A DNA stretch of 64,000 nt from Whalleya microplaca (taxonomy: Eukaryota > Ascomycota > Sordariomycetes > Xylariales > Xylariaceae), in contig MU385761.1 in the NCBI GenBank assembly GCA_022497155.1, positions 1 to 64,000 of the forward strand. The letters run 5' to 3'. This document shows positions 9,204 to 21,943 of this stretch, piece after piece (the stretch's first letter is position 1; the number at the start of each line of letters is the position of its first letter). The position numbers and the translations under genes are program-made. The notes under the pieces are model-generated. The model made no database searches and had not been told where the DNA came from. It saw nothing but the letters and a program-made list of their open reading frames with translations.

Positions 9204-11879
9204 ATGAGGATCGGGTGCCTTCAGTTCGCACCCCAGGTCGGGGATGTCGACAACAACCTCAATCGCGCCGACGCCGTTTTGAACAGGGCCAATACCGAAG
9301 ACCTGGATCTACTAGTCCTACCTGAACTCGCATTCTCTGGTAGGTTATGAAGCTGCTCGGCGTTAGTGTCGCTGACCTTTTGACCTTTGTTAGGTTACAA
9401 CTTCAAGTCGCTGAACGACATCTCTCCGTTTCTCGAACCATCTGGTGCGGGCATCACGTCCCTTTGGGCGAGAACGACTGCTCTGAAGTACAACTGTGTT
9501 GTCGCTGCCGGATACCCCGAGAAGGTCGACGTATCGCGCAAATGGCCGACATCTCCCGAATATTATAATTCTGTCATCGTCGTTAATGAAGATGGGGAGA
9601 CAATTGCCAACTATAGGAAGTCGCATCTGTACTATACAGACGAGACATGGGCCCTGGAAGGAAACTCCGGCTTCTATCAGGGAGATATTCCTGGTATCGG
9701 TCGGACAGCCATGGGTATCTGTATGTTTTAACCCCTATAGAAGTTGGTGCCTTCGTTGACTAACCAAGCTTCCTAGGTATGGATATAAAGTACGACCTCT
9801 CTCCATAAGACTCCCATTGTCTACTAACATTACTTCTTTAGTCCGTATAGATTTGAGGCGCCATGGAGTGCGTTTGAGTTTGCCTTCCATGTGTTGGATG
9901 TTCGAGCGAATGTCGTAATTTTGTCCATGGCATGGCTGACTCGGGAGTCTGCGGGCGAGTTTAGTAGCATGCCTAATGAACCTGACATGGACACTTTGAC
10001 TTACTGGGTGTCGCGCCTCGAGCCCCTTATCCGCTCAGAGAACGACGAGGAAATGATTGTCATCTTCGCTAACCGTACTGGTATGGAAGGTGATGCCGTA
10101 TATGCCGGCACTAGTGCAGTCCTTGGGGTGAAAGCTGGCGAAGTCAGTGTCTATGGTCTGCTAGGCCGTGGGGAGAAGGAGCTGCTTGTTGTCGACACAA
10201 GTGTTGAACCGTTAGCTCAGCTGGTCTATCGACCGGGGCAAGACCTGGGTGCAGAGGACGGCACGAGTCACACGGAGGGCGCCGAAGAAACTAAGGACAA
10301 TTCCAGCGGCGGAGATACTCAATCTCCATCATCAAGCACTGATCCTAACTTTTCAAACACCGCTGGTCCCCAGACAGGCAAGTCTGAATCTTCAAGAGGG
10401 AGTCACGGAGTGCCAAGGGATGAGACGCGTCACATCTCTGATGGGTTCATCAGTCCAGATGCATTCACCCCTATGATTGCAACGCCCCCCTCGAACCCGT
10501 TCGAGGATTCTCCAATTACTCCACGATACTTTTGGTTTTCACCCGATCATTCGCGGACTCCCGCTTCGCCACCTTCAGAGACCTCAAGCACTCGTTCCAA
10601 TCATACTGAATCTTCCTTTGTCCCCGAGGCCGCCCAACTCACCAAGGGCGTGTCTCACGAGGACACCTACGAATTTTCCACAACTTGCAATCTGGATCCA
10701 TCACAAGTTGCAGAGTTCACAGATTTGGTAGAATCGTTGTGTAAGACGAACTCGACTGAAGACCCTCCTACCGCCCGGCCTTCCGCCCCTAAGCTTCGCA
10801 ATGGCAGTCGGGCAGGTCGTCATGAAAGATCCGATTCTGTATTAGCACAAAGACCTCCAACGGGCTTTAGCAGCCGTACAGCTGGTACTCCTGCCGAACC
10901 TGCTCATACCGATACGCCGAGGTCCCGCAAGGCCAGCAGGAGCAGAAATCCCACCCTGGCTTTGGAGACTCAGGTGAATGCCCCGGGGCATCAAACGAAT
11001 GCATCGCCGGAATTGGAAAAGATTGGGGCTGATCTCATGATCTTTGAGGAAGGGAGACGTCCGCGACGGGATAGCCTTGTATGCCATGCGGATGACGATG
11101 ACTTCATCGTGTTGCATTCATCACGAAGAGACCAAATAAAATCACCAAAGAAGGACTCTCATCACTCAACCCACAAGCAAGGTAATAAGGAGAACAATCC
11201 GGCCATAGGAAGAAAGGAAAGTGTCCGTGGTACATCTTCGCGCCGGACCGGCACACCAAAGCAGCTAGATTCTTCGGGATTCAAATATCAGCAGTCACAG
11301 CCCGAGAGTACTCACTCTTCAGGGCTGCCAGAGGAGTCACCGGAACTTCCAGCTTCGAGAAATGCCAGCCGTGGAAGATCACGGAAGGCCGCATGGTCAC
11401 CCAAAAAGGAGTCTCCCAAACTTCCTCAACACCGCTCACCCGCTCTAGCGTCACCACCGTATCGACATGGTCACTCTGGTTCTCTCGGGCAACCTAGCCC
11501 GCTTTCCCCTTATAAGAACTCAGAACGTGCTAGTGACGACAAACCAAAGCCGATAGGTCGCTTAGGCCGCAGACGGGATAGTAACAAGATCCCATCAGTC
11601 AAAGATGCCGGCAAGGCCCACGACTACCTTGGAGGTGGTCTTGGTATATTCGCTTCTCCCGTCACCGCTGTCGATGCAAAGGGGCCACCAAAGACCCCGG
11701 TGGATGTGCCCGTAACACCAAAGGCAATGATCCTTATTCCTGATATGGACGAGACTCAAGACGGACCTGGTGCCCCAAAAACCACGATCAAAACAACTAT
11801 AGTTGAAGCTATACCGCTCAAGTGCGTAGAAAGGGCGACTGAAATCAAGTACAATAGGCCAAAAAGTCTTGTATGGTAA
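9204..11879 (+). CDS. NTA1: Protein N-terminal amidase-like (nitrilase superfamily)
   Basis: Four exons: 9204-9339, 9394-9720, a 13-bp microexon 9777-9789, and 9842-11879; 837 codons. The first ~290 residues are a carbon-nitrogen hydrolase domain with the expected catalytic triad: Glu41 (in LPELAFSG), Lys121 (in NYRKSH) and Cys155 (in MGICMDINPYRF). Family members that read like this are protein N-terminal amidases, which deamidate N-terminal Asn and Gln and feed the Arg/N-degron pathway in the cytosol. The remaining ~500 residues are Ser/Pro/Thr/Arg-rich, low in hydrophobics and probably disordered, with many basic SP/TP-rich stretches; yeast Nta1 lacks such a tail. All splice sites are GT-AG and the frame closes exactly. 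The start gives the usual MRIGCLQFAPQ beginning. Confidence is high for the domain and lower for exact substrate specificity. Confidence 0.85.
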
Positions 11880-13731
11880 AACGAAGTAGATGGGCAACCG
11901 CGTAGACGGATAATGGCAGGTTTTCATTCAGCATGGTGTCTGGGAGATTAGTGGCGCAAGGCATTATGGAAATAAATGCACGAAACTGTAGATAGGTGCA
12001 ACGAGACAGCCGTCTACATGAAACTATGAAATTAAGTCACTTTACCTTCCATAGGCCTCCTTGGTATTACAGTCTGAGGGAAAAACGAATGTGTGAATCA
12101 CATGTATCGTTGGAGCCGCAATGTTGTGTAACACAATCAATGCTCTCGGTGTCGTGTAAGTGTCTATGAGGAACCACCAGAGCGCTAAACGTATAGACGC
12201 CTAATCGAATTAGCAATCAGTCATCCTATTGGAACATACGAGAACATACGATATGGATACGAAGTAAAGGATCCTATTTGACGCGCTGAAAAGATAGGTT
12301 GGACTTGGTTGGAATGCTAGGAGTTATCGGACCCCAATGCTGTTATTATAGGATTTGAAAAGAAAAAAAAGTTCCCAGTAAATAAGGGAAGATCACTGAG
12401 GCTGCCGGTCTATAAGCTGTTGTGACAGAGACACCCGGGCCGAACAGCAGTATGGGAGCGAGCGGGCTCGATGTCAAATTGGCAGGAAAGCAGTGCCGGT
12501 TCACCATATATAACGACTGGGGGCTCTATCTACACTACAGATACCAAGCGACATTACCTGAGTCTATTTCTCCTCATTAGCGAGCTTAACGCCACAAACC
12601 CCTAAGCGCGAATGAGGTCTGCTGTTTTGTCCCGACAGCTTGGTAGGGCGTCTCGCTCAAACATCCTCCTGAGGTCCTATGTCCAGTAGAGAACAGCAAA
12701 AGAACCAACATCGTCCAACGTGCAGCAGCACTGCGCTGCGGCCAACATGCCCATGTGGGCAGCCATTCAGGTCGCCATACGGGCCGCTCACGCTAGACAA
12801 CCCGTGCAGTCGATAGTGCCAATCCTTACCGCTTGGGAAACCTCGACTCGATGTTGCTCCAGGGCTGACGCCGCCCACCGCCCGGTCAGGGAATAGCATG
12901 GCGGCTGATTAGGAAAGAGGAATTGGGGCCTCGAGGGCCGAGTCGGGGGGCCTGGGTTCATCACCAGGGGCCAGGAACACCAAATCAGTGATGGCGGTCG
13001 ATAGGCTCTCGTGATTGGCTGCGTTCCGTCTTACACATCTTCGAGCACACCCAATGAGGTCGCGGCCCCCGAACGAGGTCGACCAACAGAACTCCACCCG
13101 TACAAGGGCATATGCAGGAAACCCTGCAGCCGGAATGGCGGCCAACAGAGGTGCTACGGAAGCTCAGTGGCCAATTTCTCACTCGCCTGCATGCTGGCCC
13201 CCCCAGGTCCAACCAGCCAGCGAGCAAATTCCCGTCTCGCTCCGGCGAATCATGATTGGGGGCTGGTCGTCGGCCCCTCTCCACGATCGGCATGGTGGTA
13301 TCACTCGAGGTGTGCCGACCGAAGGAGGTGGAGTTTATATCACCAAAACGGTCGCGCTTACTATCAATCACCTCTCTGTGTGCGAAGGCATATCGCAGTT
13401 TATGAGGAGTGTGAAGTGCTTGCTGTTTTCTCCCGCGACGAAGCGCTGTTGCCTCTCTCCACCCCTTGCGTTGTTGAATGAGGCTCGTTCAAACAAGGTT
13501 ATAAGACCTCGATATATGCCCGGCTCTATACTATTGCTGTGGAGTGCCATATCAGGAATCACGATTTACTCAGCTGCCGGCGGCTCTTATTTTGGATCTT
13601 TTGGAATATATATTGGTTCCCTTTACACTTGTACAAGACCGCGGCCCGAGATCTAGGGCGTCTCCCCTATCCTCACGTCTGGCTTCCTCTCAATTGCAAG
13701 ACATTATCTAATACTTGTGAGACGAGAGACG
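11880..13731. other. 1.85-kb intergenic region
   Basis: No supported gene. From about 12.4 to 13.7 kb it is GC-richer and therefore carries chance open frames on both strands (the longest is 213 codons, 13015-13656), but their residue composition is not protein-like and they overlap in opposite directions. The right part is presumably promoter and 5' UTR of the next gene. Confidence 0.45.
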
Positions 13732-15187
13732 ATGGCAGCGATATCTCTGGGCCTGGCTTTTGCTGCGCTCTGGCGCTCATCGGCTGCCCTCATGGTAGCT
13801 GATGGATCGCCATGCGCCTCAAAATGCGGCAACGTTCTAGACTCGACGACGCCCGACATGGTCGTCTGCTCGCAAGCAGATTATAGCGACACATCCTCGG
13901 GCCAGGTCTTCGAGTCCTGCGTGAGTTGCGAGGCGACAAGCCCGTACTCGACGACGAAAGGATCGCAAAACGTATCCGACCTGCAGTACATGCTATGTAA
14001 GCACTCAGTCATGCACGTCCGCTCAGCGCTCTCTGTTAACGGGAAATACAGATAACCTGCGCTATGCTACAAATCAGTGTCTCTTTGCTGCTGCGTCCAA
14101 CCCGTGCACTACTTCGTATGCTGACCTGAATACCTGTCTCTCTGTTGTGTAATGAGAGCTGACTCCTTTAGTTTTGCTTGCGAGCATATCCAAAGTGCCA
14201 TACAATACGCCAATCTCTCCTCCAGCGTTTCCGAGTACGGCTACTGCAGCGAGTGGACCGATTACCTAGAAGACAAGTGTCATGATTGCCTGAACGCTTC
14301 GCCAGACAGCCATTATCTGAGCAACTGTCCGTCTCACTAACTACCCCATCCAGTGGCATTTAATGACTAACATCCCGGCAGATGTATCAATCCTCTCCGG
14401 AGCCTGCAGACTCCAACTGCCGCCCCCAGCCACGCTTCCCTTGCAAGGCGGCATCTTCGACACCAGCGACACCGTGAACGTAACGGACCCGACGCCGACG
14501 GCGACCTTCACGCCGCCGGCCACGGGCGCCCTGGACTCGGGCGCCATCGCGGGCATCGTCGTCGGCGGCGTCGTCGTCCTGCTGACGCTGATCGGCTGCG
14601 GCGTCGTCATCAACGGCAAGCGCCGGCGGAAGGCGTACCTGCGGCGCAGGGAGGAGGTCTCCAAGAACTGGCCGTCCCCCTCCGGCCCCCACGGCGGCGC
14701 GGGTGGCGAGATGTTCGAGACGCCCATCAGCCAGCGCCCGCTGCGCGGCTGGGAGGACTCGCCGATCAGCGCCGCCACGCAGACGACGTTCCCGCCGTAC
14801 TTCTCGCCGTACTCGTCGCAGTACAACAGCCCCGTCAGCGGCGGCGGCGGTGGCGTCGAGGGCGCTGGGGTTGGGGTTGGGGGCCATATGGCGTGGCCCG
14901 CGGAGAAGACGCAGAATATCGGCGTCGCGCTGAGTCCCGACCGCGAGCTCGGGAACCCACAGTGGGCCGGTGATAGGAAGGGCAAGGATCGCGTCGATGC
15001 GGACGGGGACGGGGACGGGGACGGGTATGAGTTGCAGGAGGGCGTCAACAGTGCCGGCGGCTACGGGTTCCCGATGCCGCCGCCGCCGCCCGCGCAGGCG
15101 CCTATGCTGAGTCATCCTGGGTATGGGAGGCATGGGTTTGCGCCTCAGCAGTATGGGGAGGTTGATGAGGATGGTGTGAGGAGATGA
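13732..15187 (+). CDS. Secreted Cys-rich single-pass membrane protein (paralogue 1)
   Basis: Four exons: 13732-13996, 14052-14115, 14172-14326 and 14382-15187; 429 codons. A signal peptide (MAAISLGLAFAALWRSSAAL) precedes a Cys-rich ectodomain containing DGSPCASKCGN, FESCVSCE, a C-x8-C segment, and W-x12-C-x2-C. A single membrane segment follows at about 216-238 (AGIVVGGVVVLLTLIGCGV), then a basic stop-transfer and a Gly/Pro-rich cytoplasmic tail. The architecture suggests a surface sensor or cell-wall-associated protein. It is a clear paralogue of the gene at 24819-26453: the same Cys spacing and the same intron positions, except that intron 2 here is absent there. The exon ends were placed by this comparison, and intron 3 uses a weak GTCCGT donor. 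The long minus-strand frames over 14.4-15.1 kb are shadows of this GC-rich exon. Ligand and function are unknown. Confidence 0.8.
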
Positions 15188-16125
15188 GGTGGTATGTGAG
15201 GGGGTTACCGAGACATCTCATCTCATCTTGGCTTGAAGGGTTTTGGACTCAATTTTTGAGTTGGCTTATGGTGCATTAGCATGGCGTTTTAAGGTCAACA
15301 TGACTACTGCTTTGAGAGGATCGATCGATATTCATGAAGAACTGTTAATGGCGGGGGTTATACCACAAGATACTATATGGGAGGACCAAAGGCTTGGACT
15401 TATAGGAACATATTTCAGGATTATTATGATGACTGGTTCTATGTAGCTATCTCTGCTTGCATAATTTATTGGATATTTCAGATCAGACTCAATTGATGAT
15501 ACTGAATGTATTTATGTTCGCACCTGTGAGCAACAGAGCAAGAATGAGGGCTTGATATTGATGGACATCAAGAGAAGTGACTGATACTAAATTTGTACAG
15601 GAGGATGACCTGTTTTCGAGTAGATTACAAACCAAGGACACTGATCTCGAGTCTTTTCACTGTATGCATAGAGTCCTTGAATTCATGTGAATTTCATCTG
15701 CCCACAACACTGTTGCATTTTAGTCATGAGTGTGAATATGAGCATATGATAGTTCGAGACATAACTAAGGTTATATCTTTATCTGAGACTTGCAACAACT
15801 GTAAGCTCATGTTTAGCTTTGACGGTACAATAAAGAGACAGCCAATGGAAAGGCAGGAAACTGGCTGAGACTCCTGAGCACGCTAATCCATAAAGGGGAT
15901 AGCGGCATGGCTCGAGCTCCGTCAATTGGCTGCTAGCTCCCCACACCGCAGCTAGAAAATTTTTGGGGCATTTTCTATTTTGCAGAGCTTGCAAGCCTCG
16001 AAAAAAAATCAAGAAGGAAAAAAAAAGATCCATTGCCATTTCCCCCAAGGACAATTCCTCTTCCCGCCACACCGTCGTCGATATTTATTATACCATTGTC
16101 TCGATAAATAGAGCGACGGCTCATC
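15188..16125. other. Intergenic region before CBF5
   Basis: 938 bp, the shared space of two plus-strand genes. A 91-codon open frame (15593-15868) exists, but it has no recognisable features and I do not call it. A pyrimidine-rich stretch with TTCCCGCC and TATTTATTATACC lies just before the CBF5 start and may belong to its promoter. Confidence 0.4.
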
Positions 16126-17808
16126 ATGGCAACCAAGGGGGACATTAAGCCCAACGAGGACGAGTTCTCTATCAAGCCGACTGCGGTCACTCCGTCCGTT
16201 GACACGAGCACATGGCCGCTGTTGCTGAAGAACTACGACAAGCGTATGTAAAAAGAAACATTGGACTAGATAGAGGGGATCTAGAGGTTTAGATGGTATT
16301 CTTTCTGACTTCAATCTCTAGTCCTTGTGCGAACGGGCCACTTCACTCCCATCCCCAATGGCAGCGCGCCTTTGTCTCGAGACCTCAAGTCCTACGTGAG
16401 CTCCGGCGTCATCAACCTCGACAAGCCTTCCAATCCCTCCAGTCACGAAGTCGTTGCTTGGGTGAAGCGAATCCTGCGGTACGCAAACTCTGAATTTTGT
16501 TGTGTGCCAGGGCAACTTGAAAGACAAACATGGAACTGACTCACGCGGCGAATACAGTGTTGAGAAGACAGGCCACAGCGGAACCCTCGATCCCAAGGTC
16601 ACAGGTTGCTTGATTGTGTGCATTGACCGCGCGACTCGACTGGTCAAGTCCCAGCAAGGTGCCGGAAAAGAATACGTCGCTGTCATCCGACTGCACGACA
16701 AGCTTCCCGGCGGTGAAGCGCAGTTCTCCCGAGCCCTCGAGACCCTGACCGGTGCCCTGTTCCAGCGACCTCCCCTAATCTCCGCCGTCAAGCGACAGCT
16801 CCGTATCCGAACCATCCACGAGAGCCGAGTCATCGAATTCGACAATGACCGACACCTCGGTATTTTCTGGGTCAGCTGCGAGGCTGGTACCTACATCCGA
16901 ACATTATGTGTACACATGGGCCTGCTGCTCGGTGTTGGTGCGCACATGCAGGAGCTGAGACGTGTACGAAGTGGTGCTATGGACGAGACCAAGGACCTTG
17001 TGACTCTTCATGATGTTCTTGATGCCCAATGGATGATGGACAATGCCAGAGACGAGACCTACCTGCGAAAAGTTATCGCTCCCCTGGAGACGCTGCTTAC
17101 GTCCTACAAGAGGATTGTGGTCAAGGACAGCACCGTCAATGCTATTTGCTACGGTGCGAAGCTCATGATTCCAGGTCTCTTAAGATATGGTATGGAATTA
17201 CCCCTAATACTAGCAGAACTAGCTGAAACTGACTTCTTACAACAGAGGATGGCATTGAGATACACGAAGAGGTTGTCCTAATGACCACCAAGGGAGAAGC
17301 CATTGCCATTGGCATTGCCATGATGTCGACCGTCGAAATGTCGTCCTGCGACCACGGAGTGGTAGCCAAGGTGAAGCGATGTATCATGGAGCGAGATCTA
17401 TACCCCCGCAGATGGGGCCTGGGCCCGACTGCGAGCGAAAAGAAGAAGCTGAAGGCATCAGGAAAGCTGGACAAATACGGACGCGCCAACGAGGCGACAC
17501 CCGCCAAGTGGACATCCGAGTACAAGGACTTCAGCGCCCCGGCCGGCGACGCGGCATCTACGCCAGCGGCGCCAACGTCGGCGCCCGATGTCACGATGGC
17601 GGAAGCGCCCACGGCTGCTGAGGCGGCACCCACTCCCATCAAGGACGAACCAGCTGCCGCCGAGGACGACAAGAAGAAGCGGAAGAAGCACGACGGCGAT
17701 AAGTCGGAAGACAAGGCAGAGCGCAAGAGGAGAAAGGCTGAGAAGAAGGCAGCCAAGGAAGCAAAGCGTGCATCACTAGGAAAGCAGGCCGAGTCCGACT
17801 CGGATTGA
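16126..17808 (+). CDS. CBF5: H/ACA snoRNP pseudouridine synthase (dyskerin/Cbf5)
   Basis: Four exons: 16126-16243, 16322-16478, 16558-17189 and 17246-17808; 489 codons, close to the family's usual length. Cbf5 is the catalytic subunit of box H/ACA ribonucleoproteins and converts uridine to pseudouridine in rRNA in the nucleolus; in other eukaryotes it also binds telomerase RNA. Visible features are an N-terminal dyskerin-like segment, the TruB catalytic motif [12 protein letters not shown] with Asp103, the [15 protein letters not shown] block, and a PUA domain from about 290 ([23 protein letters not shown]). The C-terminal tail is the characteristic Lys/Glu-rich KKE repeat, here preceded by an Ala/Pro-rich linker. 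All introns are GT-AG and keep frame. The call is secure. Confidence 0.97.
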
Positions 17809-19598
17809 AAAATGCCCTAATCTCGGTTACACATTTCTTCGAGTAGCTTTTGGTTGATACCATACCACCACCGGTTGCCCCCATCTCGTCGCGTGTCCAT
17901 GTTCCTCCCTTGTCTTTCCGGCGTTGTTTTCTACTGTACTATCATATACAGTCCCAGGGTCTGGAAAAAACGGCGTTCCGGATGTTACTGCTGCTGCTGC
18001 TGCTGCTTCTTCGATGGCTGGCCACCTGCCTATATGACGATAGTACGATCTGCTACCAAGAGGGCGAGAGGCCAAACCTTGGTTCGAGCAGAGTACCGAA
18101 GATAGCAGGATTGTGTCATGAATTGAACAAACATCGTATTCTCATCCCTATGTCTTACATGCCATGCTAGTGACGCAGTGTACATGCCTAGAGCTCCTTT
18201 AGTCCTTCTTGGGCCTAATATGCCCTCCAAATTGGGACGTGTTGGAGTTGCGGAAGCTTCTCAACGCTGATCATGAGCTGCGGGATTTCCGCAGTAGCAT
18301 CAGCATGTGTTCCGTTTAGGAGGTTTTCCCTCATGTTGTTATGTGCCCTCTGCACTACAGTTTAGTATGTTTGCCAACGCACAAGAGTTCGACAACCCAA
18401 GCCGGAGAGTTTCGGTGAGGCTATTTTTAAAGACACCGAGAATTACTCCAAGATGATGCTATCATTAAGCCGCCGTAGGATTCGTGCCGGCCTAGCTACA
18501 TAGTTAGTGAAGCATAGCCACGACTACGTGGCGGTCTTGTTGATCCGACTTGATCAGACAAGTGCTTACTTCGTACATCGCTGGCATCCCCGTATACAAT
18601 ACCTAATTTACGTTTGTTCGCTCTACGTTGTATACGAAGATCTATAGCACACTGCCTTTGGGAGTATGTACGGATTAGGTATACTAGGAAGGGATCTAGC
18701 TAGCCAAGCTGCCAGCGCAGAGGCCATGATGGTGAGAGCTAATAAGTGACGTCCTGTCACGCTAAGAGAGGGCTAAGTTAGATAGAACCAATTCACGAAA
18801 CTTTGCCAATATTACTCAACCGGGTCAGAAGACAAATGACGGGAAAAAACTAGTTTGACAGATTAATCAGAAGCTTAAAATTGATGAATTGAAACTTTCC
18901 ATGTTTAATAAGTACCTGTGCCGGTGGTGAAACTGGGACGTCTGTCAACTGATATGTAGTGTATGGTCACCGCTCTGACTGCCGCAAAGCGCTACCTAGG
19001 TGTGAGGTGTACAGTTCCTGTAAGGCGTGTGTGTCACGGCGTTGCCGGCTCCCGGCTGGAGGTTCGTCTCGTGTGTGTTCTACGGGATGTGGCGCATCGC
19101 CTGTGTTCCGGGTTCTCTCTCTGTCTCTCAACTCACTCTCACGTGGGAGACCTGGGGTTATGAATCAATCAATCAATCAATCAATCAATCGATTCGCTTG
19201 GCGCGGGTTCGCCTCGTACATAAACCGTACACGCGTACATAATTTACTGCGAAGTGATGTACATAATGTACATCCTCGCACACACGCGCGTTTTATCCAC
19301 GTTGCTGTGCAATCGTTTCCGAAGGAAGATTGTGAAACAGGAGAACAGGAAACATCCTCATTCACATGTTTTTCATGCATCGCAGACAGGCACTGTCAGG
19401 TACACATGCCAATGGGGGCAGATAGAGGCTGCATGGACCCTCCTATGGAACCTGTCTAGAACGCCGCACGGCACGTAGGGCGGTCCCGCGGGCGGCACGG
19501 TAGCCGATAGTTTCCTAGTCTATTGATTGATCGACGTTTCTACATACACTTTACAAGCACCCGGGGGCCAGGCGAACGAACGGCAGTTCGAACGTTTA
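17809..19598. other. Intergenic region with simple repeats
   Basis: No supported gene. It contains a (CTG)n tract in what is probably the CBF5 3' UTR (about 17987-18007) and a (CAAT)n tetranucleotide run at 19162-19191. The longest open frame (18959-19459, 166 codons) has no protein-like features. Confidence 0.45.
19162..19191. repeat. (CAAT)n microsatellite
   Basis: About seven tandem CAAT units in intergenic DNA. Confidence 0.9.
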
Positions 19599-20068
19599 CA
19601 ATCCGCAGGGATTCGCAACGTTATTTTTCTACTTCTCCACACACCCTCCTGCTATTGGCTGCATCTATTAATCTTGTACCGCACCATATAATTTATATGT
19701 AAATCTACATGCTTAATAATCCATTTTATCGCTATTTACCTCCTGAGCTTTATAGCGCTGCTTATAACTATAACTTTTATGAAATTTAACAATATAATAA
19801 ACCACGCTTTTTTAATAGCCTTTTATAGCTTATAACTCTTTTAGCATTAATTATTTAATTAATAATTATTATTAAGCCAGCTTTTTATTTAAAACTACTT
19901 GTTTTTAATAAGGTTTAAAAGTTATTACTACTATACTTCGGATATGTATATCCTCCATATAAATTATATGGTATAGTACATAGCCAAGGGATGCAGCTAA
20001 TAGCAGCAGGATATATGGAGTTGTGTGGGGGCAACTTGAGAAATAACGTTTCGAATCCCTGCGGATTG
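19599..20068. mobile_element. Second MITE-like element with TA target duplication
   Basis: A 470-bp element. Its left end CAATCCGCAGGGATTCGCAAC and the reverse complement of its right end agree over the first ~28 bp with one mismatch, and weaker similarity runs on for about 110 bp (both arms contain TGCTATT(G/A)GCTGCATC and CCATATAATTTATATG). TA flanks both ends (19597-19598 and 20069-20070). The core (about 19690-19960) is strongly AT-rich and non-coding. It is unrelated in sequence to the element at 8360. It is probably a non-autonomous Tc1/mariner-like element. Confidence 0.78.
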
Positions 20069-20070
20069 TA

Positions 20071-21943
20071 TTATTCCCTAGGTCCCTGTCTCCCTCCCTG
20101 ACAGCCCTGGTTCATGGTAGGTAGGTTATTTTTCCCGTCGTCCCTGCGTCCGCTGGTGGTTCCTCTCGATCTCCAATATTGCGCGACCCCCGTTCCTGGA
20201 TCCGCGAGATGAAGAGCTAATAAGCTTTTGATGGAGCTGAGCTACATCATACCACGCGAAGATAGATAGACGGACTACTACACGATGACATGGAGAGGCG
20301 TACAGTTGCGCTATAGGTGATCAATTTCGATGGTTGCAATAATAGCTACGTCGTTAGCGCAACCCTATGCAAGCCCAATTTCTCAGCCCTGCTGCTGGTC
20401 GACGGCTCAGTAACCGGCGGCCGCGAATAGGGGCAGAGGGTGTAAGTACATACTGTATGTAGTAGGTATCTCACTAGTCTAGCTGGGGTCTTGGTTAATA
20501 AGTGGTGCGCTCAAGATGAAGTTGCCTTCAGGTTGTCCTGCGCTTTTCAGATTCCACTAACGAGACAGATTATTGTCGTTATGCAGCGAGAGCTGATATG
20601 TTTCAGATCGCAATGTCGTGATTGTTTAAATCTCGTCGAGGCATGTCTAGGCACGACGGCAACTGCCATTCTGCAAGGAAGTAGATCGTGATGCAAGGAT
20701 TATTGAAGAACGATAGAGTCGCATCAGCCTCTTTCTTGGTCCTCTAATCCCGATTTGAAGATCATCGACGACCATCTCGTATTATTTTCAAAGTAATGAA
20801 CATTGACATTGACATTTGGGCCCAACACTTTTTCTGGGGCCGTCAATGATTCTAGCCGCGATCTATATTACGGGTGAACTTGTCACCGGCTCACTCGCAT
20901 AGACAGTTAACCTCCAGACCGTTTCAGGAACCTGAAGTAGTGTGAGAGATTGTCATGGCATAGCGTAGATAGAGTTCAAACCTCCCGGGAGGGGTCTGAA
21001 CTCTTCCAAGGTTTCCAACGTCTTACCCCATCGGAATATTCTGTGACAGGGTATGTTTTGCGGCTCAGCGGCAAATGCGGGGACCGCTGATTCACGCCGT
21101 CGCTGGATACCTGGTGTCAAATCGCTCACGGGCTACGTTCGTCCCACCTTCTCCTGTGCTCTCCTAATAAGAGTTATCCAAGTGGTGTAAAAGGAGTTCC
21201 ATTCCTACTCGCTAGAGCATCCCTCGCGTCACACGTGTACATACAGGCTGTGTGTAAGAAAATGGACTCCGTACGGGTTCACAGGTTTTGGGATGGCCTG
21301 TGCTATACCCTCCGCAACACAATATATCTATGAATGCCAGGTATAGGAAATAAAGCGGGTGGCCTAACAAGCACACACAGATGGGCTCTGAATCTTGCTG
21401 GTAGGTAGTTTGGGGTGAAGCGTAACCCTCATTTTAGGAAGTCCTAACTATATATGTTGAGAGTTCACCTAAACCCACACCGAGCTGCATGTTCTGGTTG
21501 GCAAACATACTCCATAGCCGTCACCACTGATTGACTCAGTTCCCTATTTTTCCTATTTCTCTACCGTAGATCTTTCTTTTCTACATGGGTACTCATTGAA
21601 GTCATGTTACTCAGCCTTGCCGTGCAAGCCGATGACAGTCTGGAACCCTAACTCCCTTACCCACCTGCAGCTCTGAGCTCTGATAGCTGTACCCCGTTCA
21701 GGGCTTAATCGGGCATATAAGAGGGATCGCCCTCGGCCCCTGGCGCTGGTACATGCTTGAGACATCACGAGCTTCGGTGCAGTTCAGGAGCCTTCCCACG
21801 AAGTACAGGTTTGGAGCAAGCCGACGCGCGTCGTCCGAACACCCTCTCTACCGAACCTAGGTACTTTAAGCTTATCAACACCCACACCCGGCCTCTCTTC
21901 GACTGGGTTGGGTTCGAGACGCGCAATCACACATAATTCAACA
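20071..21943. other. Intergenic region before the GH43 gene
   Basis: 1.87 kb with no supported coding region. The last 240 bp are probably the promoter and 5' UTR of the GH43 gene, with a possible TATA element at 21714-21720. Confidence 0.4.
21713..21722 (+). promoter_or_regulatory. Possible TATA box of the GH43 gene
   Basis: CATATAAGAG about 225 bp before the start codon. The position and sequence fit a TATA element, but nothing else confirms it. Confidence 0.3.

Noticed and set aside
13015..13656. 213-codon plus-strand open frame upstream of the Cys-rich membrane protein gene
   Set aside because: Composition is not protein-like, several overlapping frames of similar length occur on both strands, and no domain or splice signal supports it. 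Likely a by-product of GC richness.
14387..15133. Long minus-strand open frames (235 and 248 codons)
   Set aside because: They lie antisense to the GC-rich last exon of the gene at 13732-15187, which has a clear membrane helix and a paralogue.
15593..15868. 91-codon open frame before CBF5
   Set aside because: No signal, domain, or conserved context; likely chance.
18959..19459. 166-codon plus-strand open frame
   Set aside because: Runs through a CAAT microsatellite in frame; no recognisable protein features.
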